Shown here: positions 12,701-21,603 of the stretch, in pieces
Numbering within the stretch: position 1 is the first letter of the stretch
How the letters are laid out: every line of letters begins with the position of its first letter
Assembly (NCBI GenBank): GCA_963556145.1
Contig: OY744471.1
Coordinates: 5,015,590 to 5,079,589, forward strand
Reading direction: 5' to 3'
DNA: 64,000 nt
DNA from: Hygrocybe punicea
Lineage: Eukaryota; Basidiomycota; Agaricomycetes; Agaricales; Hygrophoraceae
Notes under the pieces: generated by a model
Seen by the model: only the letters and a program-made list of their open reading frames with translations
Databases searched by the model: none
What the model was told of the DNA's origin: nothing
Translations under genes and position numbers: made by a program

Positions 12701-12838
12701 TGGAGAGGTACCGAGGTACCTCTCCAGGGGCTCACGCAGGACTCGAGGTGGAAGTTGACTGGATAGGAAGGATGAGACTGACTACTACATCGGGAACTGC
12801 TACTGACTAAGGGACTGGTCACGTGATCTACCACTACA
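12701..12838 (-). repeat. LTR of TRIM (5' copy)
   Basis: This is the second 138 bp copy, near-identical to 11,064-11,201. High LTR identity implies fairly recent insertion. Confidence 0.85.
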
Positions 12839-13052
12839 CCGCGTCAAGGCTGACATGGTGGTGGTGATCAGCATTGAGAGATGACAGCAATAAGATGAAG
12901 AACGATTGCAGCAACAGCAATGGACAACAGCGAGTGCATGGGCTGCCCCCTCTTCTCCCTCTCTCCATCTCCCTCTCCTCCCCTTTCCCACGTTCCCTTC
13001 TTGTTTAACCTTCATGTGCAGCCACTGCTGCCTTCTACTCTCTCACCCTGAC

Positions 13053-13798
13053 TAGGGTGTAGCACGGGTGACCCGTGGGTCCCCAGGCCCGAATAAAATC
13101 AATAAAACAACAATAAAAACCACATACCATGAAGGAGCGGGGTAGATGCACCACCCCACGCTGCTCGTTCCATCTCATTGACTGCCACTCCACCCTGTTC
13201 ATGTTTGTTTGCGTGCACGTGCATCTTGGACACGTTGTTGTTGGCATCGGATGTGGCTGTCCTGGTGTTGTTCGCGTGCCAGTGCGCGTGTTGTGGGCAC
13301 GTTTGATGCCAGATGGGGGTCCGTCATATTATTGATGCCGTCGTTGCCGTTGGTCATCGTCGTCGTCATCGTCATCGTCGTCATCGTTGTTGTTGTTGTT
13401 GTCATTGTGGTCGTGGTCGTGTTGGCGTTGGTCGTGGTTGTGTTAGTGGTGGTGTTGCCTGTCGTATTTGTAGTTAGAATCCAATATAAATAATATAAAT
13501 AACACTTACCTGGGCAGCTGGGTACTCCCAGCCGCCATTTCCTGGTGGTCGATCCTTGTTCGGGGCCTGTTCGAGGCGTTGTGGATGGGCGATGAGCGAG
13601 TGTTGAGTTGCCGGCTGACATTTATTGGTTTGGTTCAAACTCAGTTTGAACTGGGTTTGAACCACGGCCAAATCTCCCAAACCGAGACCAAACCGTTCGG
13701 TCTCCACTAGAAATTCCCAAACTGAAACCGAAACTGGCAGTTTCGGTTCGGTCTAAACCGGGTTTGGATTGGTCTGAGACCGAACTTCCCCAACACTA
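13053..13798. mobile_element. Chimeric hAT-like element B (inversion breakpoint)
   Basis: The left end TAGGGTGTAGCACGGG has left flank ACCCTGAC (13,045-13,052), the complement of the left flank of element A. The right end CTTCCCCAACACTA has right flank GAACATAC (13,799-13,806), the complement of the right flank of element A. Inside are palindrome-plus-donor modules at about 13,121 and 13,505 (minus-strand GTATGT and GTAAGT), a GTC/GTT-rich array at 13,330-13,470, and a GGTTTGAACC-rich subterminal region. Confidence 0.85.
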
Positions 13799-14010
13799 GA
13801 ACATACCACTAGCACCAAATGTGTCACCATGTACAAAGTCCCACATGCCTGTGATGAACTGTCCAAGGCCACCGCAGAACAGGGACATACTGATTATGAC
13901 TTCCACATTCGAAATGCCTTGTGCACCGATATTGTAGAGTGAAGCAACGCTATGCAAGTTGTAATGTATATATCCCAGCATGGGCATTTATGAGTGCCGA
14001 CTTGTATGTA
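13799..14010 (-). pseudogene. 5' half of the inversion-split acetate transporter gene
   Basis: The minus-strand frame gives SLYNIGAQGISNVEVIISM then SLFCGGLGQFITGMWDF and VHGDTFGAS. This is the Ato-family signature GGLxQxxAGMWEFxxGNTFGA at the third helix. The exon ends at GTATGT inside the target duplication 13,799-13,806, so the transposon landed in the first bases of an intron. Joined in frame to the exon at 7270 the protein would continue normally across this family's conserved segment. More 5' exons probably lie at 14,010-14,280 but I cannot place them. From 14,280 to about 16,040 I see no supported gene. Confidence 0.75.
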
Positions 14011-16041
14011 GGTGCCGAATGCTCGAGTTGGGGTGCAATTTGGAACTGTGCTTGGCATTGATGGAATTTGTGCATCAGAGGAGGCTGTGGGCTTGGTGAG
14101 CCTGTGGTCCCTGAAGTGCAGAGTCAGGCTCATGTTGGGGAGGCCACAGATGGCCCTTGGTCAAAGGAATGCTGTTTCCATGAGGGAAAACAACAAACTT
14201 AGTTGTCCTCGTCATGCTGAAGATGTCATGTTGCAATGGTCACAAAGCTCCCATACATCACCTGAGTCCTCATGTTGATCCCCAAACCCTCTGTTGATTA
14301 TATTCTCCTTTCATGTTGGTGATGGATCCCAGAGACTCGGTTTCTGATGTGTGGCATCGCATTGTGCAGGCAACGAGAAGTTATAAGGTTATGTGTACAC
14401 ATTGACGGCATCAATCTCCTCAAGAATGAGACCAGAATCTGCCAGAGCATCGTTGATATGTTCACCCCCCTGGACCTCCCACGCTCGCCAGTTTGGGTTC
14501 AAAAATGTGTCTGTTTTCAATATGTTGCCTCACTCACCTCTACATGTTTGGCTCTGTCACCATCAGTACATTGTTCAATTTCCTTGTCTTCGTGATGAGT
14601 GCAATGTCATTGAGTAAGGGCTGGCCATTACTGGTGACAAGCTTTGATGGTCAAGATGGAGGCAGCAGCATCCAAGAGCACAGGATCTGTGAGAAGTGTA
14701 GCCCTATGAACTAGGAGTACGTCACAATGTGCGAGCATGGGAATCCCGAAAGGGTCCTCTGACGCCTCTCTAATTTGGTATTCCCGCCGGATGCATCCCG
14801 GTTCCCAGATTAGTGGCCCATATGTAATAGCCTCCATTGGTTGGGTCTGCATTTGGGTATCGACATATCGCATGTTTCATGCTCACATGCTACCGGATCA
14901 CCGGGCCAATCCCTTCCTAACATTTACGCTTAGAGGTAGTACTCCGTAAAAAGAGCACAGATAGTCTAGAGGTCAGGGCAAGCGGTAGCCTTCTGATGAG
15001 ATCCTTCACCAGATCAAAACCTCTTGCCCGTCAAAACCTCTAACTTAGTCAGCACAGCAAGCTGGACCACGTGCACCTTATCTTTGGAGATGGTGGTACG
15101 TGGGATGCCCTAGTGCCTGATGGTCTGCCTGTGTCATAGGCTCTAGTCTGGGCCCGATGGGCCCAGACTCTCAATCTGCCTAGGTAAGCCCCAACACCAA
15201 CGTTCCCCAACAACCACGCAGCAGAGGCTGTCATCAAGATATCTGTCAAAACAAAACAAAAGTCGAATATGCACCCTGATATAGGTTGATCGCTGAGTGA
15301 TTGGATGGAGGACTGGCAGAAAGACATCAGAACACACCGGGAATATGCAATATCCATTATTACACACCACGAAGAATATTGTGTGGGCCGATTTGTCACC
15401 TTGGATGGGTGCGCCCATACAGAGTTGTGCTGGGATCTGAGCACAGGCACATGCAGGATCCAGTCAACATGGTTGCCCAAGGTAGGTGGAGCCAGTGGCC
15501 CAAGGTGCAGCAGATGTAACAATGTCATTGGACTGATGCGAGCAGTGAATGTTCCTTGAAAGAGTCTACTTTTTCCATGTCCACTCTGCTGTCACTGCCA
15601 TAAATGTGCATCATAGTCAGGGTTGAGACAGTCATAGACTTCCAAGTGCTGAAAGAATTGTTTCCATTTTGCACCAAAACCACTGGTAACATCACACCAG
15701 AGTCTTTTGATGTGGCTATTGTGAACACTCCTAGGTAACATTGAGACATAGAAAAACAACAAATGAGCCAACTTTCCAGCCCCAGATGTATGACCCTCTG
15801 TCCACCCCCCTCTCCCTCTCCATCCACTCCACAATGAGAAGATTCTCAGTGCCATGGTCTCCTCATACATGGCTGGGGATACCATGTACCTGGATGAGAT
15901 CCAAGAAAAGGTCAAGAACTGTTTGTGCACAATTATTATTACTGGCCCTGATACCCATCACAAATTGCGAGAATCCATCAACAAATGCATGGATAACAAT
16001 ATGCCAGCACATTAGCCCTATGTGGAGATGAGAAACATATT

Positions 16042-16872
16042 CTATGACAAATGTATGAACAGACCATGCTGCCCATCATGATGTGCAAGTGAATTCAGGC
16101 CTGGTACTGAATATACATTCCTGTGAATTCTTTGTGGTCCAAATGAGGTAACTGGTACACCATGAACATGAGTGTATGAAGCCTTAACGTGGCTGCAAGG
16201 TACTTGTTGTCCAAGATGGCAAAGGTGTCCTTCCATCATACACTGACCAAATGTGGGGAATGTTTCCAGAATTTGCCATGTAATATTGTCAAGTTCTTCA
16301 TCAGACAGATTGGAAACAACCCCAGTCGATGAACCATAAATATGAAAAGTTTCACCATTTTCATGCTCATACTCGATGTATACTGGTGGACCAGGCTCAA
16401 GGATACCATGTTCAAGGCCACGGCGGTGAACAGTTTGTGGAGTACATCCGAAAACAGGGCCAAGGTGGGTCGGACCACGAAGGTTCAATGCATAGGATAT
16501 CGGGGTCTATCTCAATGCAGGGGCAACCACTGTGAACACAATGCATCATTGGTACTGATGGCTGATCAGGTGGATTCACAGAGGCCTTCAAAGCTTCTCC
16601 TAGGCAGTCGAGCATGTCTAGGATACTGGTTCTGATAACATCATACTCTTGCATCAGAATGATATTGATATGCTACAAACTTAACTGTACCGCAGGATAA
16701 CATATATGATTGCCCACAAACCTGTTCAATTAGGACCAGCAAGTGCAGACAGTCATTCTTTTGTTGATCTAAGCAGGCAGCATCACCGAGCTTTGTTCTC
16801 AGTGCAACATGGAGGGATTGGCCAAGTTCATGATAGGCAGCTTGAATTGTATTGAGTGGGAGTGGATCCATG
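16042..16872 (-). pseudogene. Integrase-core (rve-like) transposase-type gene, N-terminal part
   Basis: The minus-strand frames read in order: a helical N-terminal block; CVHSGCPCIEIDPDIL; a block that looks like a helix-turn-helix (FGCTPQTVHRRGLEHGI); LSDEELDNITWQILETFPTFG; GHLCHLGQQVP; and finally VYSVPGLNSLAHHDGQHG. The order and motifs match an Agaricomycete gene family with an integrase catalytic core, in which HxDGQHG opens the core. Here a frame change occurs near 16,440, one likely intron lies at about 16,680-16,725, and the catalytic core is missing beyond about 16,042. The copy is therefore truncated and inactive. The family assignment is from memory of its motifs. Confidence 0.6.
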
Positions 16873-17043
16873 TCTGAAGTTAGCGCTACTAGTATGTGTG
16901 GCGCCTCACCGAGTACTCAGGGCCTGCAAGAATAAAATTTTTCTGGACACAAAACAAAAAAAAGTTGATGCAAAAGCAAAAGTTGTTGATGCAAAAAGCA
17001 AGTTGTCGTCAAGAAACAAATTGTTGTCAAAGAAAGAAAAATG

Positions 17044-17051
17044 TTGTCAAC
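17044..17051 (+). other. Target-site duplication TTGTCAAC (left partner of 49,274)
   Basis: These eight bases precede the hAT terminus TAGTGTTGGGGAAGT at 17,052. The identical octamer follows the complementary terminus at 49,259-49,273. The preceding A-rich sequence (16,930-17,043) has TGCAAAAG words that recur after 49,281. Confidence 0.5.
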
Positions 17052-18044
17052 TAGTGTTGGGGAAGTTCAGTTTGGTCCGGTTTGGGGCCTTTTTGCCCAA
17101 ACTGGCAACCAAATGGTCCAGTTTTCCACCCAAAGTCCCCAAACCAGACCGAAACCGATGCAAACCATTTGCATTGGTTCAGTTTCGGTCCAAATGCAGT
17201 CTGAACCACGGACTGCTAGTGCTCAGTGCCCCTGCACCATTCTGACCTCACAACAGTGCTGCGCACGTCAATTGACGTGGCCAGCCTGTTTGCGAGGTGA
17301 GATTGGGGTGCTAGGGTGCTGGCACACCCTGCACCGGCATTGAGCCGCACGGGGGCTTCTCCATGGGTGTCCCGACACATCACACGCATCGTACATGCGA
17401 TGTGGGTTGACCCCGTTGGCCGTTTTCGGTGGACGTGTGATGGTGGTGGTGGTGGTGGTGGTGGTGGTGACGTTCGTGGTCACTATTGTTGATGTTGTTG
17501 TCGCCGTCGTCCCGTTTGGAGGGCTGTGGGTGTCGTTGTCGTTGTTGGGGTGGTGGTGGTGGTGGCCATCATTGTCATCCTCATCCTCGCCACCTGTTGT
17601 CCTCGTCAGGTGTTTGTGTTATTTGTGTTGGTACTGCTGTTGTCGTCGTTTGTGTAATTAGTAGCTGAGAAAACCAAAATCAAAAAAATCAAAAAAAAAT
17701 TTACTTACCTTCTGCAGCGGGGATGGGTGTGCCAACCCCCGTTGCCTTTTCTTGTATTTCATTCCCTCGTGACACTGCCGTTTTGCTGCCGTTGTCGTCG
17801 TTTGCCACCATCGTGGTCATTTGCTGAACTTGTAGTGAGTCGAGTTGTAACCGGTTGTAACCGGTTATAACTCGGTTGTAACTGGTTATAACTCGGTTGT
17901 GTAAGCTTCATCCACATTGGGAAACAGCAACCGGCAACCTCCCAAAAGTGGCCCAACCGCAACCGGCGGTCCGGTTTTTTTGCGGTTGGGTCCGGTCCAG
18001 TTCCAGTTTTTTTCCGGTCCTATGGACTGGACTTTAAAACACTA
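17052..18044. mobile_element. hAT-like element, left end plus internal modules
   Basis: It starts TAGTGTTGGGGAAGTTCAG. The first ~250 bp are the complement of the last ~230 bp of element A (6890-7114). A dyad module lies at 17,245-17,298 and GGT/GTC arrays at 17,440-17,640. A palindrome next to minus-strand GTAAGT is at about 17,702, followed by repeated AACCGGTTGTAA/TAACTCGG words at 17,835-17,900. The segment ends AAAACACTA at 18,044, but the flanking octamers do not match. The right border is therefore uncertain. Confidence 0.6.
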
Positions 18045-18640
18045 ACGGTGCCGCGTTCTATAATGGACGAATAAATCAGTGAAAAAATGAATAAAGGTAC
18101 ATACCACAAAGGAGCGGGGTGGATGCACCACCCCTGCTGCTCTTCCACCTTGTTGATTCCACCCCATTCACGTACGTTTGGCGCGTGTTTTGAACACGTT
18201 TGGTGTGGCGCTGGGGGTGGGCCGTGGGTGGGCCGTGGGTGTTGCTGTTGGCGTGTCCGGCATGGCGTTGACGGTGGTTGTAACCATTGCCGTTGTCACT
18301 GCTGTTGTCGTGGTCATTGTCGTGGTGGGGGTGGTGGCCATGGTGGTGGTGGCCATGGTGGTGGATCAACCTGTAATTTGTAAATGCGTTAGTTAAGTTC
18401 AAATAAATAAAAATAAAAAACATACGCAGACGGCAGGGAGTACCCCGCCACCCATTTTGTTGACCTTGGGTGCTCCATCGTCTTCGTTTGGCGTATTCGG
18501 GGGTGTTTTTGGTGGGGTTGGTGACTTTGGGTGACTTTCAAAGTCAGCCATGTAGCCGACTTTGGACTGTCGGTTTGCGGTTCAAACTGAGTTTGAAACC
18601 GTTTCAGCCCACGGCCAAATCTCCAAACTGTGCCTGGAGT
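18045..18640. mobile_element. Truncated hAT-like element body
   Basis: This stretch is collinear with 13,100-13,690 of element B: two palindrome-plus-donor modules (about 18,100 and 18,421), a GTTG/GGTGG array, then GTTCAAACTGAGTTTGAAACC and CCAAATCTCC. Both terminal repeats are missing. Confidence 0.6.
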
Positions 18641-19294
18641 TTGCAAGCTGACCTGGTTACAGTTTGGCCATAGATGCCAAAATATCAAAAGTCAAACAAA
18701 TGTGATGATCTTGCAAATTCCAGGTCATGTTACCTGCCAATGCATCATTTGGTGTATACAACTTCACATGTCATAACCTTCCAGGCACACATGAAGAGGG
18801 CATTGTAATGCATCACACCTGTCCACAGCTGCCACCTCGGATTTTTTGCCATTTTATTGTTGGAGTAAGAGACATATATAAGGTTCAGGGTCCTACTTTG
18901 GCAGAGGGATGTCAACAAAACATGGATATCGCTCCATATATTTACACCAAAAATAGCTCAAGTTGCTCACATCCCATTACCAGTTAACATTCACTGCTGA
19001 GACTGTTGCAATGGTAAAATAGCCATTGTGTTGCTCTCTAGAACAGCAAGAACATTTTGGAAGCTGTTTCCATATTTGGCAACTGTGACCAAATTAAGAA
19101 ATGGTCAATACCTTCATCACAGCCAATTCGTCGGGTGTGATGACTCACAAGTCATGTGATCTTGTCCTCAGGTCTGTCACAGGTTGTTCATAAACCACAT
19201 ATCCATTGTTTCCCATGTCCTCCCTCCCTGTCAAACATTACCACCTAGGCATAGGAACACCGACTTTAGTCAAGGATGGCTTTTTGACCTATGA

Positions 19295-19790
19295 ATGGGT
19301 GTCATCCAGGTAAATTTTAAATTATTCATTACATGGTTCCTGGCTGACTATAATAGATGTCTCCTAAACTTCAAGACTGCCAAGTTGTCGGTGGAACTGA
19401 GAGTTGAATGTGAGGCTTTGTCATGGAGGATAAGTCCTGTTGCTATATATCATAATATCATGCAGAATGTTGATCAGATGCAGTATACTGATCCTGCACT
19501 AGATAGCCTGAGAAGAGTCATCATTCAGTTAGATGTAGACATTGCAACACCCCGTGATTGGCAAACTGAGTATGCGAGGCTTAGCGGAGGCAAAGCTAGT
19601 TAGTTTAGCTGAACTTATCCTATGCAGGAAACTGATAGAGCTTCCAGCAGAGATTCTGAAGACCATTGTGTCATTTTCATTTGACTGTGAACACTAAGAG
19701 TGGTCTTATGATGATTATGCTGAATTGGTAGAAACATTGTCTTATGCATTCACTCCTAGCCAGTCAAAAAGGCTAAAGTAAGTCGTCACT
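19295..19790 (+). pseudogene. Unrecognised coding fragment
   Basis: A 102-codon frame (19,295-19,603) ends with a plausible helical block (DPALDSLRRVIIQLDVDIATP). A second frame from about 19,600 gives LAELILCRKLIELPAEILKTI. The two could be exons of one gene, but I see no clean splice signals and recognise no family. It could also be chance. Confidence 0.25.
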
Positions 19791-19954
19791 TTTTCAACCC
19801 TCGCTTTCATCTGTTATCTTATGATGTCTCATAAAATATACAGTGCACAGGAAACCACCCGGGCATGGAATAACTGCACATTCCAAGCGCTAGTAGACAA
19901 ATAGTTTAATAGCTTAATAGTAACTAAGTGATTTCCATTAACGTAACCACGTGA

Positions 19955-20019
19955 CATCACGTGACGTCACAACGCGAATTCAACATTGTCAACCACTACC
20001 GATTTTTTCTGTTCAAACA
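19955..20019 (+). promoter_or_regulatory. Promoter-like region with paired CACGTGA boxes and a CRE-like site
   Basis: Upstream of the ATG at 20,020 are two CACGTGA boxes (E-box type) spaced 10 bp apart. The second merges into TGACGTCA, a CRE/ATF-type palindrome, between 19,958 and 19,980. These are classic bZIP/bHLH sites. Function here is inferred from motif and position only. Confidence 0.45.
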
Positions 20020-21500
20020 TGTCAAGCAGTGGCAGCCAAGGAACTGAAGCCTCTTCCTCAGCATTGGCCATATCTTTTCGACACAATACCGCTCTCCTGC
20101 ACGACTTTCCATGGACCAATGGCACTCTCCTGGTTCGAGGCACCATGAGGGATCAGCTTTGCTTGGCTCTGTTAGGTTCCAGCTGCCCCAATTCCCAAGG
20201 CCAGCTGCTGTTGGTGAGTTTATGATTCTGTTTGATCGGCAATCAACCCAAAATTGAACATGAACCAGAACATGGCACAAAGCCTTGACGCTTTTTCACC
20301 ACATCGAGTTTATGGTGACAGGCTTACAGGATTCTTGAAGGAATTCTTCAATCTGAATGCAGCATCTGGACCTCTTGGTGCTCTAGCGACTGTTGGCAAT
20401 CCCAGAAGATGGTCATCTTTGCCAGCTGTGTACATCAGCGCCGCCGCAGAAATTGTGAACCGATATTCTCTTCTGGACCAACTTGCGGATGCAATGGGAG
20501 TGCCAGCACCTCAAATGACACCAGTCATATTTCGAGGAGCGAAGCCCCATGATTTGCCAACAAAGTTAACACAGGTATGCCCATGAATGTTCGTATTTCA
20601 ATGAAAGAGATCAGCTCTGAGTTCCGCGTAATAGATCTTGACCAAACTCGATGATTGGACTCAACCTATCCTGGATTTGAGGACTCAAGAGAGAAACGCC
20701 CGGCTTGGTGATGGCTTTGGGGCAAGTTTGGCGAAGGCCAGATTGTTCGCGAATGCTGAACCTGAGCAGCTCAGTCATCAGCAGTCGCTGCTGAAACAAG
20801 GGGTCATGAGTCTTTTGCGGGCTGGACAACATATTCATGAGGCCAAGTATACCCAATCGCTGGTCAACTTGGAACTCATGTCTTTTGCTCTGTGCTGGTT
20901 TGGCTTGGTAAGTTATCTTGCCCCTTCTTGGCATCCATGTTGGGCTTATAAATCCAATATAGGGCAAAGATCGGCTTCCAGAGAACCCACAGACTTTTAT
21001 CTTAGCTTTACAAAAGTAAGTATCATTGAGATTGGTAATATGATGTTGACGCTGACTAGAGCCATGTTGAAGCCAGGCAACATCCCTGGGAATGCCTTTG
21101 GGTTCAGATTTGGTTATGCTTTTCCAAAACATGAGTTCTGCAAAGGCCATTCTCTTGAGAATGGTCAATTTGTTCCATCTTGCGGTCTCCATCTCTCCCA
21201 TCATTGCTCTCCTTCCCTGACAGTTCAACAACGAGCAGATTCGCAGGGATCATTTGATCACGGTGAGCACCGTTTTATGGTTTCCTGAGTTGTTAAGCTT
21301 TATGAAATGCAGATGAAAATATTGCTCGGTAATCATAAGCCATCCTGCCTGATACAAACAGAACGTTGTCTTTGGCAAATGTTGCTCTGAATGTCGACCG
21401 GTTCCAATGCAAAGTCGGAATTCCTACGAGAATTTGAGCAGCTCTCCCTCCGTTACGAGGATGAGAACATGCACTTGGATTGGTTTTCTAAATGTATGTA
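20020..21500 (+). CDS. Multi-exon gene or N-terminal module upstream of the JmjC gene
   Basis: The ATG at 20,020 opens MSSSGSQGTEASSSALAISF, and the exon ends at GTGAGT (20,212). Further exons follow with good splice signals: 20,264-20,574 (PLGALATVGNPRRWSSLPAVY), 20,631-20,909 (KLDDWTQPILDLRTQERNAR), 20,965-21,015, and blocks to about 21,490 (LREFEQLSLRYEDENMHLDW). I do not recognise the family. It has no membrane segment and looks nuclear or cytosolic. It may be the start of the same transcription unit as the JmjC gene, because the frame (DDDSESEL) resumes about 110 bp later. That link is not proven. In the 21,060-21,400 stretch the correct frame is ambiguous. Confidence 0.5.
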
Positions 21501-21603
21501 TTCCATTGTGTTTTCCCATTCCTTGACCCAGGATTTAACTCCAACACAGGGCCCGTTATCTCAGTCCCTAAACATCACCAAGCAAATCGGAACAGAGCAT
21601 CCA

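Larger units (their letters stand above)
11064..12838 (-). mobile_element. TRIM (miniature LTR retrotransposon), TSD CCGC
   Basis: Direct 138 bp terminal repeats at 11,064-11,201 and 12,701-12,838 differ at about two positions. They begin TG and end CA, and CCGC flanks both sides (11,060-11,063 and 12,839-12,842). On the minus strand a purine-rich tract (GAGGAGGAGGGGCAC) lies just upstream of the 3' LTR, and TGGTGATGAGAG, a possible primer-binding site, lies near the 5' LTR. The ~1.5 kb internal region is GC-rich and shows no gag or pol frames. This fits a non-autonomous TRIM in minus orientation. Confidence 0.85.

Noticed and set aside
11311..12834. Several minus-strand frames of 100-150 codons with Arg/Pro-rich sequence
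   Set aside because: They lie in the GC-rich internal region of a TRIM, show no domain, and overlap in different phases.
14950..15060. tRNA-like folding around CAAGCGGTAGCC/AAACCTCTTGCC
   Set aside because: No complete cloverleaf, anticodon arm or proper B box could be drawn.
17052..18044. Treating 17,052-18,044 as a complete element
   Set aside because: The ends are of different types and the flanking octamers (TTGTCAAC and ACGGTGCC) do not match.
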